Shown: one piece after another, positions 26,961-37,192 of the stretch
Numbering within the stretch: position 1 is the stretch's first letter
How the letters are laid out: the number at the start of each line of letters is the position of its first letter
Assembly (NCBI RefSeq): GCF_900128455.1
Contig: NZ_LT635783.1
Location: 596,322-660,321 of the forward strand
Origin: Bacteroides mediterraneensis
GTDB taxonomy: Bacteria; Bacteroidota; Bacteroidia; Bacteroidales; Bacteroidaceae
DNA: 64,000 nt
Direction of reading: 5' to 3'
Program-made: the position numbers and the translations under genes
The notes under the pieces: model-generated
The model's input: only the letters and a program-made list of their open reading frames with translations
Told to the model about the DNA's origin: nothing
Databases searched by the model: none

Positions 26961-28529
26961 ATGAAGCATACGCTGTTTTATAGTTTGATGATACTGGCGT
27001 TAAGTGTAGTCTTTGCGTCATGTTCGAATGAAGAAAAGGTTGTGACTATGCCGGCCCTCTTGCAGAGTAATCCGGAAAATGGTGCACAGGATGTGGATTT
27101 TGCACTTTCTGAAATCGTGTTGACTTTTAACAAGAAGGTGGGTATGTCTGCTTCTGATAAGGAGAAGTTGCAGCTGAGTCCGAATGTTGAAATAGAGGAT
27201 GTGGCATTTTCCGACGAGGTGCTAACCTTACAAATCTCAGAACTGGCTCCGGAAACGCAGTACACTTTGACTATACCTGGTGGGGTTCTGGTAGATGACG
27301 AGAATCATTCGGTAAGTGAAGTTACCATTTCTTTTAAGACCAAGGCCCTGCCGGTTGATGAGACACCGGATAATGTCGGCATGGAGAGTGAGGCTTTCTC
27401 TTTGTTTAAGAAAATCAAGGTGGGATGGAACCTTGGAAACTCTTTGGAAAGTTATAATGAAGGATTGGGCAACCACATGGAAGCAGAAACCTCATGGGGC
27501 AATCCGGCAGTGACAAAAGAAATGATTGATGCGGTGAAGAATACCGGATTCAATGCCGTACGTATTCCGGTCAGATGGTATTCGCATGTGACCGACCAAA
27601 ATACGATGGCGGAAATCAAGACCGAATGGCTGAACCGTGTAAAAGAAGTGGTGGACTATTGCATCGACAACGGTATGTACGTGATTCTGAATACCCATCA
27701 TGAAGACTGGCTGGAAAGCCATCCGTTAAAATCCGAGGCAGAGGCCGTCTTGAGGAAGGAAAGGAATCTGTGGCGTGCTATCGCGACTTTCTTTAGCGGC
27801 TATGATGAACACCTGATTTTTTCCGGTACCAATGAAGTGGAGATAAACTGGCAGGCACCTACTGCCGCTAACCTGGAAGTGCAGAACCAGTTTAATCAGT
27901 GTTTTGTCGATGCGGTACGTTCTACCGGAGGAAAAAACTATTATCGGAATCTGATTATTCAAACGTATGCCACAAATCCGGATTATGCATTTGATGGATT
28001 GACTTTCCCGACCGATGTGGTGAAAAACAGAATCGCTATCGAGTTCCATTATTATCGTCCGGCCGGTTTTTCTTATATGGATTTTGCGGATTATACGGAG
28101 ACGGTGTACTATTGGGGAAAAGATTACATCCAGTATAATACGGGTGCTTCAAATGAGCAGGAAGATTATGTGGACTGGTTGTTTGGTAAGATCAAGCAGG
28201 AATGGGTGGATAAAGGCTATCCGGTAGTCATGGGTGAATATGGGGTGGTTACCCCTCCGAAAGACAAATCGGATGGAAATGTAAATGATTTGGCCGACAC
28301 CAAGAGGTATTATATGAATTATGTCACTGCTGCGGCCAAAAAGAATGGAATCGTTCCGGTTGTATGGGACAATGGTACATTCTATAATCCTTTGTACGAC
28401 GGACCATTTGTGGAAGGTAAAGAATATTTCGGCTTGTTCAACAGATGGTACCAGATGGAGGTGAACAATTATTCAAGGCCTATTCTGGAAGGAATTCTGG
28501 AGGGGGCAAGGACAGAGTATCCATTTTAA
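26961..28529 (+). CDS. GH5-family endo-beta-glucanase lipoprotein (GH5_4-like)
   Basis: A 522-residue lipoprotein (Cys21 in VVFASC, followed by SNEEK), so probably surface-anchored. A SbsA/Big_5-type Ig-like domain covers about residues 30-125 (LLQSNPENGAQDVDFALSEI, TFNKKVGMSASDKEK). The GH5 TIM barrel follows, with KVGWNLGNSLESYNE near residue 155. GTNEVEINW carries the acid/base Glu after Asn, and VVMGEYGVV near the end carries the nucleophile Glu. The GWNLGNSLE signature is typical of subfamily GH5_4, which includes endo-glucanases and xyloglucanases. I start at ATG 26961; the upstream in-frame TTG falls in the preceding hairpin. It would make the first endo-cut outside the cell. Confidence 0.9.
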   Translation: MKHTLFYSLMILALSVVFASCSNEEKVVTMPALLQSNPENGAQDVDFALSEIVLTFNKKVGMSASDKEKLQLSPNVEIEDVAFSDEVLTLQISELAPETQYTLTIPGGVLVDDENHSVSEVTISFKTKALPVDETPDNVGMESEAFSLFKKIKVGWNLGNSLESYNEGLGNHMEAETSWGNPAVTKEMIDAVKNTGFNAVRIPVRWYSHVTDQNTMAEIKTEWLNRVKEVVDYCIDNGMYVILNTHHEDWLESHPLKSEAEAVLRKERNLWRAIATFFSGYDEHLIFSGTNEVEINWQAPTAANLEVQNQFNQCFVDAVRSTGGKNYYRNLIIQTYATNPDYAFDGLTFPTDVVKNRIAIEFHYYRPAGFSYMDFADYTETVYYWGKDYIQYNTGASNEQEDYVDWLFGKIKQEWVDKGYPVVMGEYGVVTPPKDKSDGNVNDLADTKRYYMNYVTAAAKKNGIVPVVWDNGTFYNPLYDGPFVEGKEYFGLFNRWYQMEVNNYSRPILEGILEGARTEYPF

Positions 28530-28540
28530 AGATTGAGTGT

Positions 28541-31500
28541 ATGAAGAAATTATTGATTTTGATATTGCTGGTCGTATCCTCTGTAGGAGGTTATGCCTCT
28601 TGTCTGAATAAATTTGAGATAAAACGAGGCATCAACCTGAGTCATTGGCTGTCGCAGCGGATTGAGAACGGTCCTTCCATACAGGAGGGAATGAACGAGA
28701 CGGATTTTAACCGGATTGCCCGGGCTGGCTTCGATCATGTACGGTTGCCGATTGATGAAAAAGTGTTGTGGCACGAAAACGGTGAAAAGGACAAAGAGGC
28801 TTTCTCCTATCTGCATAAAGGTATCCGATGGGCGTTGCAGAACGATTTGAAGGTCATTGTCGATTTGCATATTGTGCGTTCACATTATTTCAACGCCGGT
28901 CATGACGGCAAGAAGAACCTTTTGTGGGAAAGTGCGGAAGCCCAGGCCCATTTCCTTCAGCTTTGGCAGGAACTGGTGCAGGAACTGAAAGAATATCCTA
29001 CTTCCGATGTGGCTTATGAGATTATGAATGAGCCGACTGCTCCCAATCATGAGGACTGGAACAAACTGGTAGAGAAAGCGTATCAGGTGATTCGAAAGGT
29101 GGAAAAGGAAAGGGTTCTTGTCATCGGTTCCAATATGTGGCAGGGGGTGTACACTTTCCCGTTCCTGAAAGTACCCGAGGGGGATGAATATATTTTGCTG
29201 AGCTGCCATTTCTATGAGCCGTTCTTGTTGAGTCATTATCAGGCCGGATGGACGGAATTTGGCAATTACCAGGGGGCCGTACACTATCCGGGTGAACTGG
29301 TTACCAAGCAGGAGTTCGATGCATTGTCTGAAGCCGACCGGAAACTGACGGGGCGTTTCCGTGGAATGGTCTGGAACAAGGCCATGCTGGCTTCTTTTCT
29401 GTCAAAGGCAAAGCAGGTGGCCGATGAGAAAGGCCTGAATCTGTATTGCGGAGAATTCGGAATTTACGAGAAGGCTCCCAAAGCCGACGCCTTGAGATGG
29501 TACAAAGATGTGATTGAAGTGTTTGACAGCCTGGATATCGCGTGGTCAATATGGGATTATAAAGGAGGATTTGGTGTGTACACTTCTCAAGGATTGCCTA
29601 AAAAAGAATTGATGCATACCTTGATGTCGGGCAGTGGTGAGAAGATTGCAGTGGGAGGTACACCTCTCTATCTGGATGCCCGGAAACCGTTGGAGCTTCG
29701 TGTGAAAGATGCTTTGAGCAGAATGACTTTGGAGGAGAAAACTCGCTTAAGCTACGCCGACGGCAGGTTCAGTACACCGGGATGTGCCCGCTTGGGTATT
29801 CCGGGGCTGATGTATTCTGACGGTCCTCACGGAGTACGTGCAGAGATTTGTTGGAACAGCTGGGATTATGCCGGTTGGATCAACGACAGCTGTACGGCTT
29901 TTCCGGCACTGACTTGTCTGGCTTCTACCTGGAATCCTTCTTTGTCGAAGAAATATGGATTGGCCATCGGAGAAGAAGCCCGCTTTCGTCATAAAAATGT
30001 ATTGCTGGGGCCGGGAGTGAATATTTACCGGACTCCGTTGAACGGACGTAACTTTGAATACATGGGGGAAGATCCTTTTCTGGCAGCCCGTATGTGTGTA
30101 CCTTATATCCAGGGAGTACAGGAGAACGGAGTGGCCGCCTGCGTGAAACATTATGCCTTGAACAATCAGGAGCATTGGCGGAATCACATTGACGTGCAGG
30201 TCAGCGACCGGGCCTTGTATGAGATTTACCTTCCGGCCTTTAAGGCAGCGGTGGAAGAAGGGAAAGTCTGGAGCATCATGGGGGCCTACAACAAGGTGAG
30301 AGGTACACATGCGGCCCATAACAAGTTGTTGAACAACGACATCCTGAAGGGAGAATGGAAGTTCGACGGTTGTGTGGTAACCGATTGGGGGGCCGCTCAC
30401 AACACGTATGAGGCTGCGATGAACGGACTGGACCTGGAATTGGGAACCTTTACCAATGGATTGACTTCCAATTCCGATCAGGGATACGACAGCTATTATT
30501 TAGGTAGCGCCTATCTTCGGATGGTCAAGGAAGGCAAGGTGCCCATGAACGTAGTCGATGACAAGGCTTCCCGGGTGTTGAGGCTGATTTTCCGCACGGC
30601 CATGAATGTGGATGGAAAATTCGGTGCCATGTCCAATGATTCCCATTATGAAACAGCCTATCAGGTGGCTACGGAAGGAGTAGTGCTTTTGAAGAATGAA
30701 GCGGAATTTAAAGGAGAATCTTTACTACCTTTGAAGCAAGGAAAATATAAACACATTCTGGTGGTAGGCGATAACGCCGTCCGGAACCTGATGGCGGGAG
30801 GTGGTTCTTCTGAATTGAAACCTAAAATGGTGATTACTCCGCTGGAGGCCTTGGTGAAAGAGTTGGGCAGCGATTGTGTGACTTTCTCTCAAGGATACAT
30901 GGCCGGCAGGCCGATGTTCGACCGCGCAGATGTGATTCCTCAGTCGGTAGCCGATTCGCTCTACAATGCTGCCATTGAAGAAGCACGTAAGGCTGATCTG
31001 GTCATCTTTATGGGAGGTCTGAACAAGAACTACCAGCAGGATTGTGAAGGGGAAGACCGTCTGGCATACGAGTTGCCTTTTGGGCAGAACCGTTTGATTG
31101 AAGGACTGCAGAAAGCCAATAAGAAACTCGTAGTGGTATTGACCAGTGGAAATGCAGTAGCCATGCCTTGGTTGAAGGAGGTACCTTCATTGGTTCAGTC
31201 CTGGTATTTGGGCTCCATTGGCGGAAAGGCGCTTGCCGATGTCTTGTTGGGCAAGGTAACTCCGAGCGGGAAACTGCCGTTCTCTTATCCGGCGAAGTTG
31301 GAAGACTGCCCGGCACATTATTATGGAGAAATCAATTATCCGGGCGACAGCATCCGTCAGGAATACAAGGAAGATATCCTAGTGGGGTATCGCTGGTATG
31401 ATACGAAACACATCCAGCCACTGTTCCCGTTTGGTTATGGCTTGAGCTATACGCGGTTTGAATATGGCAAACCGGCCATTTCCGCCCGGGAGATGACAGA

Positions 31501-31810
31501 TGATGACGTATTGGAAATCCGATGCAGCGTGAAGAACGTAGGAAATGTGGCTGGAAAGGAAACCGTACAGTTGTATATCGGTGATGAAAAATGCCGTGTA
31601 CTGCGTCCGGTGAAAGAGTTGAAAGGCTTCTATAAAGTCGCTCTTCAGCCTGGTGAGGAAAGAGAGATTGTATTTACCGTGGACAAAGAGGATTTGATGT
31701 TCTTCGACGATCAGCTCCATGATTGGGTGGCTGAACCGGGTAAGTTCAAGGCTTACATCGGCAGCTCTTCCAAGGATATAAAGGGAGTGGTGGCGTTTGA
31801 ACTGAAATAA
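28541..31810 (+). CDS. Bifunctional GH5-GH3 fusion glycosidase
   Basis: A 1089-residue protein joining two complete glycosidases. A signal peptide (about 1-20, GGYAS) precedes a GH5 barrel (about 22-360) with acid/base Glu164 in YEIMNEPTA and nucleophile Glu305 in LYCGEFGIYE. A short linker leads to a GH3 enzyme (about 378-1089): MTLEEKTRLSYADG, the catalytic Asp615 in CVVTDWGAAHN, the second alpha/beta domain, and a C-terminal fibronectin-III-like domain (GYGLSYTRFEYG onward). No acidic export signal follows Cys21, so a periplasmic location is likelier than the surface. The GH5 could release oligosaccharides that the GH3 trims to monosaccharide. ATG 28541 is chosen because the upstream extension overlaps the previous gene. 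Confidence 0.92.
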   Translation: MKKLLILILLVVSSVGGYASCLNKFEIKRGINLSHWLSQRIENGPSIQEGMNETDFNRIARAGFDHVRLPIDEKVLWHENGEKDKEAFSYLHKGIRWALQNDLKVIVDLHIVRSHYFNAGHDGKKNLLWESAEAQAHFLQLWQELVQELKEYPTSDVAYEIMNEPTAPNHEDWNKLVEKAYQVIRKVEKERVLVIGSNMWQGVYTFPFLKVPEGDEYILLSCHFYEPFLLSHYQAGWTEFGNYQGAVHYPGELVTKQEFDALSEADRKLTGRFRGMVWNKAMLASFLSKAKQVADEKGLNLYCGEFGIYEKAPKADALRWYKDVIEVFDSLDIAWSIWDYKGGFGVYTSQGLPKKELMHTLMSGSGEKIAVGGTPLYLDARKPLELRVKDALSRMTLEEKTRLSYADGRFSTPGCARLGIPGLMYSDGPHGVRAEICWNSWDYAGWINDSCTAFPALTCLASTWNPSLSKKYGLAIGEEARFRHKNVLLGPGVNIYRTPLNGRNFEYMGEDPFLAARMCVPYIQGVQENGVAACVKHYALNNQEHWRNHIDVQVSDRALYEIYLPAFKAAVEEGKVWSIMGAYNKVRGTHAAHNKLLNNDILKGEWKFDGCVVTDWGAAHNTYEAAMNGLDLELGTFTNGLTSNSDQGYDSYYLGSAYLRMVKEGKVPMNVVDDKASRVLRLIFRTAMNVDGKFGAMSNDSHYETAYQVATEGVVLLKNEAEFKGESLLPLKQGKYKHILVVGDNAVRNLMAGGGSSELKPKMVITPLEALVKELGSDCVTFSQGYMAGRPMFDRADVIPQSVADSLYNAAIEEARKADLVIFMGGLNKNYQQDCEGEDRLAYELPFGQNRLIEGLQKANKKLVVVLTSGNAVAMPWLKEVPSLVQSWYLGSIGGKALADVLLGKVTPSGKLPFSYPAKLEDCPAHYYGEINYPGDSIRQEYKEDILVGYRWYDTKHIQPLFPFGYGLSYTRFEYGKPAISAREMTDDDVLEIRCSVKNVGNVAGKETVQLYIGDEKCRVLRPVKELKGFYKVALQPGEEREIVFTVDKEDLMFFDDQLHDWVAEPGKFKAYIGSSSKDIKGVVAFELK

Positions 31811-31852
31811 GACGAGACCTATTGAAAAACAGGAATTAAAATTTTAGATACC

Positions 31853-34222
31853 ATGAATTTGATAAGAAACGTGATTTTAGCCTCAGTGATTGGCACTGGA
31901 ATGTGTATGGCAGACAACGTACACAGCATAAAGCCGGCCATTCCGGCAGATGAAACCATTGAAGCCAATATCCAGAAATGGCTGGAAAAGATGACCTTGG
32001 AAGAGAAGATAGGTCAGATGTGTGAGATTACGGTGGATGTCATCACCGATTTTGAGGCCACCCAGAAGAATGGCTTTACGCTCAGCGAGGCGCAGCTGGA
32101 TACGGTGATTGGCAAATATAAAGTCGGGTCTATTCTGAATGTACCTTTGAGCGTAGCACAGAAGAAGGAGACTTGGGCGAAGATGATTAAACGCATACAG
32201 GAAGTTTCCATGAAAGAAATCGGTATACCGTGCATCTATGGCGTAGACCAGATTCATGGTACGACCTACACGCTGGAGGGTACCTTGTTTCCGCAGGGAA
32301 TCAATATGGGGGCTTCTTTCAACCGGGAATTGACCCGGAAAGGTGCGGAGATTTCGGCGTATGAAACCAAGGCCGGCTGTATTCCTTGGACGTATGCACC
32401 GGTGGTGGATTTGGGGCGCGATCCACGTTGGCCCAGAATGTGGGAGAATTACGGAGAAGACTGTTATGTGAATGCCGAGATGGGAAAGGCTGCCGTAGAA
32501 GGGTTTCAGGGTACGGACCCGAACCACATCGGAGAGTATCAGGTGGCTGCCTGCCTGAAGCATTACATGGGTTATGGAGTACCGGTATCCGGAAAAGACC
32601 GTACGCCGTCTTCCATTTCTCGCAGTGACATGCGGGAAAAGCATTTTGCTCCTTTCCTGGCGGCCATTCGTCAAGGGGCCTTGAGTGTGATGGTCAATTC
32701 GGGGGTGGACAATGGTATGCCTTTCCACGCCAACCGTGAGTTGCTGACCGAGTGGTTGAAAGAAGGATTGAACTGGGATGGTATGATTGTAACCGACTGG
32801 GCCGACATCAATAATCTCTGTACGCGCGACCATATTGCGGCTACCAAGAAAGAAGCTATCAAGATTGCCATCAATGCCGGGATTGACATGTCGATGGTGC
32901 CTTATGAGGTGAGCTTCTGTACGTATTTGAAAGAACTGGTGGAAGAAGGGGAAGTACCGATGAGCCGAATCAATGATGCGGTGGCGCGTGTGCTGCGTCT
33001 GAAATACCGTCTGGGTTTGTTTGACCATCCTTACTGGGACATCAAGAAATTCGATAAGTTTGGTTCTGCGGAATTTGCCAAGGTAGCGCTTCAGGCGGCA
33101 GAAGAATCGGAAGTCTTGTTGAAGAACGAACAGAATGTATTGCCTGTGAAAGTGGGTAAGAAGATTCTGCTGACAGGTCCTAATGCCAACTCCATGCGTT
33201 GCCTGAATGGAGGCTGGTCGTATAGTTGGCAGGGTAACAAAGCTGATGAGTGTGCTGGTGCCTATAATACCATTTATGAGGCTTTGTGTCACAAGTATGG
33301 GAAAGCGAATGTGGTGTACGAACCGGGAGTGACTTATGCAAGCTCTGACCCGAAGGCCGTGACGAACCAGAACGACGCCTGGTGGGCAGAGAATGAACCG
33401 GAGATTGAGAAAGCCGTAGCGGCTGCCGCCAATGTGGATGTCATCGTGGCTTGCATCGGCGAGAATTCGTATTGTGAAACACCGGGAAACCTGACGGATT
33501 TGACGCTTTCTGCCAACCAGCGAAATCTGGTGAAGGCGCTTGCCAAGACCGGAAAACCGATTGTGCTGGTCTTGAATCAGGGACGTCCGCGTATCATCCA
33601 TGACATCGAACCGTTGGCACAGGGGGTGATCAACGTGATGCTGCCGAGCAACTATGGAGCCGACGCGCTGGCCAACCTGATGGCAGGAGATGCCAACTTC
33701 AGTGCAAAAATGCCTTTCACTTATCCGAAATATATCAATGCCATTGCTACTTACGACTATAAGCCTTGTGAAAACATGGGCCAGATGGGCGGAAACTATA
33801 ATTATGATTCCGTGATGGATGTACAGTGGCCGTTCGGTTTCGGATTGAGCTATACGACGTTTACATACAGTAACCTGAAGGTAGACAAAACTTCCTTTAC
33901 GGCAGACGATGAACTGACTGTCTCAGTCGATGTCACGAATGTAGGTAAAATGGCTGGGAAAGAAGCCGTGTTGTTATATTCGAAGGACTTGGTAGCCAGC
34001 AGCACTCCCGATAATCTTCGCTTGCGTAACTTTGAAAAAGTATCGCTGAATCCGGGCGAAACCAAGACCGTGACGATGAAAATTAAAGGCAGCGATCTGG
34101 CCTTTGTGGGTTACGACGGCAAATGGCGTCTGGAGAAAGGAGACTTTAAACTGAAATGTGGCAACTTGTGGACAGATATTCATTGTGATGAAACCAAACT
34201 ATGGGAAACGGCGAATAAATAA
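31853..34222 (+). CDS. GH3-family beta-glucosidase, secreted
   Basis: A 789-residue GH3 exo-enzyme. A signal peptide ends near residue 21 (GTGMCMADN) and points to the periplasm. The barrel domain shows [13 protein letters not shown] (about 45), [12 protein letters not shown] (about 130) and KHYMGYG (about 240). The nucleophile is Asp315 in [11 protein letters not shown]. The second domain ([25 protein letters not shown]) contributes the acid/base. A C-terminal fibronectin-III-like domain begins at [13 protein letters not shown]. It would release glucose from the non-reducing ends of imported oligosaccharides. The HGTTYT segment and long form match broad-specificity Bacteroidota beta-glucosidases. 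It is the last gene of the PUL, 42 bases after the fusion enzyme, and ends in a strong terminator. Confidence 0.93.
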   Translation: MNLIRNVILASVIGTGMCMADNVHSIKPAIPADETIEANIQKWLEKMTLEEKIGQMCEITVDVITDFEATQKNGFTLSEAQLDTVIGKYKVGSILNVPLSVAQKKETWAKMIKRIQEVSMKEIGIPCIYGVDQIHGTTYTLEGTLFPQGINMGASFNRELTRKGAEISAYETKAGCIPWTYAPVVDLGRDPRWPRMWENYGEDCYVNAEMGKAAVEGFQGTDPNHIGEYQVAACLKHYMGYGVPVSGKDRTPSSISRSDMREKHFAPFLAAIRQGALSVMVNSGVDNGMPFHANRELLTEWLKEGLNWDGMIVTDWADINNLCTRDHIAATKKEAIKIAINAGIDMSMVPYEVSFCTYLKELVEEGEVPMSRINDAVARVLRLKYRLGLFDHPYWDIKKFDKFGSAEFAKVALQAAEESEVLLKNEQNVLPVKVGKKILLTGPNANSMRCLNGGWSYSWQGNKADECAGAYNTIYEALCHKYGKANVVYEPGVTYASSDPKAVTNQNDAWWAENEPEIEKAVAAAANVDVIVACIGENSYCETPGNLTDLTLSANQRNLVKALAKTGKPIVLVLNQGRPRIIHDIEPLAQGVINVMLPSNYGADALANLMAGDANFSAKMPFTYPKYINAIATYDYKPCENMGQMGGNYNYDSVMDVQWPFGFGLSYTTFTYSNLKVDKTSFTADDELTVSVDVTNVGKMAGKEAVLLYSKDLVASSTPDNLRLRNFEKVSLNPGETKTVTMKIKGSDLAFVGYDGKWRLEKGDFKLKCGNLWTDIHCDETKLWETANK

Positions 34223-34246
34223 ATCCATAAATTGCGTTTGGTTATT

Positions 34247-34279
34247 GGGCGTCTGGGGTTTCCAGGCGCCCACTTTTTT
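34247..34279 (+). terminator. Intrinsic terminator closing the PUL
   Basis: A 10-bp GC-rich stem (GGGCGTCTGG at 34247-34256 with CCAGGCGCCC at 34262-34271, one T-G wobble) with a 5-base loop is followed by a run of six T at 34274-34279. Confidence 0.88.
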
Positions 34280-34293
34280 ATAGAATGAAATAG

Positions 34294-34776
34294 TCAGAGA
34301 ATCAGTTCATAATCCACGATTCCCAGCCATTTGCCGAATTTGCGGCCCACTTCGCGGAAGCTGGATACCTTCTCAAAGCCCAGCTTCTCGTGCAGGGCAT
34401 AGCTGGCCTCGTTGCCTTCGGTGATACAGGCAATCAGGGCATGCAGTCCGCAGCGGCGGCATTCCTCTATCAGGTGTTGCATCAATTCGCTACCCAATCC
34501 TTTTCCCGTACAGGAAGGTGCCAGGTAAATGGTGGTCTCCACACTCTGGTTATAAGCCGCCTTCTCTTTCCATCCATGTACATAGCAGTAACCGGCAATC
34601 TGTCCTTCCACCTCGTACACGAAATAGGGGTATTGGCTACTGATGGTCTGGATGCGGGTCCACATCTCTTCTTCGCTCACCGGTTCCAGTTCAAAGGTGA
34701 TGGTGGTGTGTGTGATGTAATGGTTGTAGATGGCGGTAATGGCCGGAGCATCTTCTTTGCATACTTTCCGAATCAT
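34294..34776 (-). CDS. GNAT-family N-acetyltransferase
   Basis: A 160-residue acetyltransferase of the phosphinothricin acetyltransferase-like (PAT/bar) branch of GNAT. It begins with VCKEDAPAITAIYNHYITHT, has the EPVSEEEMWTRI segment, and shows the acetyl-CoA loop CTGKGLGSELMQHLIEECR near residue 92. LHEKLGFEKVSSFREVGRKF is near the C-terminus, and this order is typical of the branch. The substrate is unknown; related enzymes act on methionine sulfoximine, amino acids or amines. It starts 3 bases after the menA stop, so it is probably translationally coupled to menA. Confidence 0.88.
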   Translation of the reverse strand: MIRKVCKEDAPAITAIYNHYITHTTITFELEPVSEEEMWTRIQTISSQYPYFVYEVEGQIAGYCYVHGWKEKAAYNQSVETTIYLAPSCTGKGLGSELMQHLIEECRRCGLHALIACITEGNEASYALHEKLGFEKVSSFREVGRKFGKWLGIVDYELIL

Positions 34777-34779
34777 AAT

Positions 34780-35670
34780 TTAAAGAATCAATCCTAGGGT
34801 AAGTAATAATCCAAAAATGAGCATGTTGCGTGAAGTCTCTCCCAAGATGCCGTTCAGGGCTTTCCCGCGGTAGATGCGGGCCATGTGCTGGGTGGTCAGG
34901 ATGTGCGGAATGAGGTACAGCTGCGGAAGCAGTACGGCATAGATTTTTCCGATGCGCAGGAAATAGAAGCAGCACCAGCAGGCTGCCAGTCCCAGCAGGA
35001 AATACAGAATCAGTCCGGCTTTGGCACCCAACCGCACTACCAGCGTTTTCTTCCCGCTCACTGCATCCTGTTCCCGATCGCGGAAATTATTAATCATCAG
35101 CAGGGTGTCGATGAGAAGCCCACAGGCCAGTGAGGTGAGAGTGACAGCCGTGTTCCAGTCGTGTGCCATGACATAGTAGGTACATCCCACGGGCACGAAG
35201 CCGAAGAAGACGAGCACCATCAGGTCGCCCCATCCGTGGTAAGCCAGCGGATACGGTCCGGCGGTATAGAGGAAGGCAAAAATCATGCAGGCAATGCCGA
35301 CCGGAATCATTTCCAGTCCCCCGTAGTAAAGCAGGCAAAGTCCGGTGATTCCTGCCAGCAGGGTGGTACAGACTATGCCGGCCTTCATGGCCTGCGGACT
35401 GATCCATCCTTGGGCACAGGCACGTTCCGGTCCGAGACGGTCTTCGCGGTCGCTGCCTTTCAGAAAGTCGAACAGGTCGTTGATGAAGTTGGCGTCAATC
35501 TGCATCAGGAAGGCAAACAGAAAGCACAGCAGGGCCGGTACCAGTTGGAAGTGGCCGTAAATAAAGGCCAAGGCACAGCCCAGCATGACGGGAATGGCGG
35601 CTCCGGTCAAGGTCTTCGGACGGGCAGCCAGCAGCCATGCTTTTATGGAATTGGTTTTGACGTATGTCAT
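34780..35670 (-). CDS. menA: 1,4-dihydroxy-2-naphthoate polyprenyltransferase
   Basis: A 296-residue integral membrane prenyltransferase with about eight to nine helices that attaches the isoprenoid tail to DHNA in menaquinone synthesis, the quinone used in anaerobic respiration. The aspartate-rich prenyl-diphosphate motif NFINDLFDFLKGSDREDR is near residue 60, and the second motif MINNFRDREQDAVSGKKTL is near residue 190. I start at ATG 35670 (MTYVKTNSIKAWLLAARPKT) rather than the longer frame because a perfect -7 box at 35700-35707 lies inside that extension. It leads a two-gene unit with the GNAT gene. Confidence 0.93.
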   Translation of the reverse strand: MTYVKTNSIKAWLLAARPKTLTGAAIPVMLGCALAFIYGHFQLVPALLCFLFAFLMQIDANFINDLFDFLKGSDREDRLGPERACAQGWISPQAMKAGIVCTTLLAGITGLCLLYYGGLEMIPVGIACMIFAFLYTAGPYPLAYHGWGDLMVLVFFGFVPVGCTYYVMAHDWNTAVTLTSLACGLLIDTLLMINNFRDREQDAVSGKKTLVVRLGAKAGLILYFLLGLAACWCCFYFLRIGKIYAVLLPQLYLIPHILTTQHMARIYRGKALNGILGETSRNMLIFGLLLTLGLIL

Positions 35671-35699
35671 GAAATCTGGATTTTTAGTTTTTCTTCCGG

Positions 35700-35707
35700 C
35701 AAAGTTA
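35700..35707 (-). promoter_or_regulatory. -7 promoter box for menA
   Basis: The minus strand reads TAACTTTG, a perfect match 30 bases upstream of the menA ATG. It fixes the start at 35670. Confidence 0.6.
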
Positions 35708-35758
35708 GGCATTTTTTTACGACCTTTGTCACGACCGGATAGTTATATGTAGTTCAAA

Positions 35759-36598
35759 ATGATGAAACGACTGAATTTGCTGGCAGGTGGCTTGCTGCTG
35801 ATGAGCTTCCTGCTTTCCTCTTGTGCCACGGCGTCCTTTTCCAAGTATAAGGGAGTGGGACGTGTGAAACGGTATGATTTCTACAGTGCCCAGTTGCCCG
35901 ACTCCTTCGACGGTTTCCGGGTGGCTTTTGCTTCCGACTTTCATTTCGAGAGCCGGTTTACCGCCCGTCGGTTGCCGGGTATGTGCCGGGCCCTCCGTTC
36001 GCTGGAAGCGGACGTGCTGCTGTTGGGCGGCGACTATCGGGGACGTAACGGGGGAGATGTGACACAACTTTTCCAGGCCTTGAAGACCGTGGAGACTCCC
36101 TGTGGCACGTATGCCGTGATGGGCAACCACGAACGCGGAGAAGCCGATTCGCTGGCACGGAAGGCCATGCGGGAGACAGGCGTGCGTCTGTTGGAGCACC
36201 GGGTGGATACTTTGTGGCGGGGAAAGGAATATATTTTGCTGTGCGGTATCCGTAATCCGTTCGATTTGAAGCAGAACGGGGTGTCGCCTACCTTGGCCTT
36301 GCAGGAAGAAGATTTTGTGTTGATGCTGGTGCACACCCCCGATTACGTGGAAGATGTGGATGTGTCGCACACCGACCTGGCCTTGGCGGGACATACGCAC
36401 GGAGGGCAGGTCAGCCTGTTCCGCCGGTGGACGCCGGCGCATTTCTCCAAATACGGCAACCGTTTCCTGACGGGATTGAAACACAACAGTGCGGGCATTC
36501 CGGTGATTATTACCAACGGGCTGGGTACGTCGCGCAAGGATGTGCGCCTCTTCACTCCGAGCGAGGTGGTGCTGGTGGTGTTGCACCGAAAGAAATGA
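35759..36598 (+). CDS. Metallophosphoesterase lipoprotein (YkuE-like)
   Basis: A 279-residue calcineurin-like phosphoesterase with a lipoprotein signal (LLSSC, Cys22). The dinuclear metal motifs are in canonical order: ASDFHFESR (about residue 60), GGDYRG (about 95), GNHERGEAD (about 122), LVHTPDY (about 192) and AGHTHGGQVSL (about 212). The form resembles YkuE/LpxH-type membrane-associated phosphohydrolases, which act on lipid-linked or nucleotide phosphates. The substrate is unknown. Its stop directly abuts the convergent nadD stop, with no base between them and no separate terminator. Confidence 0.88.
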   Translation: MMKRLNLLAGGLLLMSFLLSSCATASFSKYKGVGRVKRYDFYSAQLPDSFDGFRVAFASDFHFESRFTARRLPGMCRALRSLEADVLLLGGDYRGRNGGDVTQLFQALKTVETPCGTYAVMGNHERGEADSLARKAMRETGVRLLEHRVDTLWRGKEYILLCGIRNPFDLKQNGVSPTLALQEEDFVLMLVHTPDYVEDVDVSHTDLALAGHTHGGQVSLFRRWTPAHFSKYGNRFLTGLKHNSAGIPVIITNGLGTSRKDVRLFTPSEVVLVVLHRKK

Positions 36599-37192
36599 TT
36601 AGCGGTAGAGTCCTTTTTCCTGAATGATTCTGAACACTTCCGGATGCAGGAAATAGCGCAGGTCTTTGCCTTCGCGGATACCCTGACGGATGAAGGTGGA
36701 ACTGATTTCGAGGAGGGGAGTCTGTACCACCCGGACATGAGGGGGAAGAGGAGTTGCATCCTCTAAGGGATAACCCCGACGTGGATAGACCAGAATGTGG
36801 TGACGGCGGATGATTTCCTCGGGCGACCGCCAGCGGTCGAAGGCCTGCCAGTTGTCGGCGCCGATAATCAGATGGAATTCCCGGTCGGGATAACATTCGG
36901 CCAGTTTGTCGAGGGTATGGATGGTGTATGAAGGGCGTGGAAGCTGGAATTCAAAATCGGAAGCCCGGAAACGGGGGTATCCGGCCACGGCAGCCTTTAC
37001 CATCTCCAGACGGAGCGCATCGTCGAGCAGCGTCTCGTTTTGCTTGAACGGATTTTGAGGAGTGACCAGAAACCATACTTCCTCCAGTCCTCCGTATTCA
37101 CACAGGTAATTGGCCAGTGCCAGGTGTCCTATGTGAATCGGGTTGAAGGAGCCTCCGAAAAGTCCGGTTTTTATCTGAGACTTTTCTTCCAT
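36599..37192 (-). CDS. nadD: Nicotinate-nucleotide adenylyltransferase
   Basis: Cytosolic enzyme that makes deamido-NAD from nicotinate mononucleotide and ATP. It is 197 residues from ATG 37192. The nucleotidyltransferase signature [18 protein letters not shown] lies near residues 10-27, the conserved [13 protein letters not shown] near 105, and the [20 protein letters not shown] segment that binds ATP near 165. The frame is open 8 codons further upstream, but the chosen ATG already overlaps the 3' end of the small membrane protein gene by 22 bases. It is the last gene of the yicC-gmk unit. Confidence 0.94.
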   Translation of the reverse strand: MEEKSQIKTGLFGGSFNPIHIGHLALANYLCEYGGLEEVWFLVTPQNPFKQNETLLDDALRLEMVKAAVAGYPRFRASDFEFQLPRPSYTIHTLDKLAECYPDREFHLIIGADNWQAFDRWRSPEEIIRRHHILVYPRRGYPLEDATPLPPHVRVVQTPLLEISSTFIRQGIREGKDLRYFLHPEVFRIIQEKGLYR

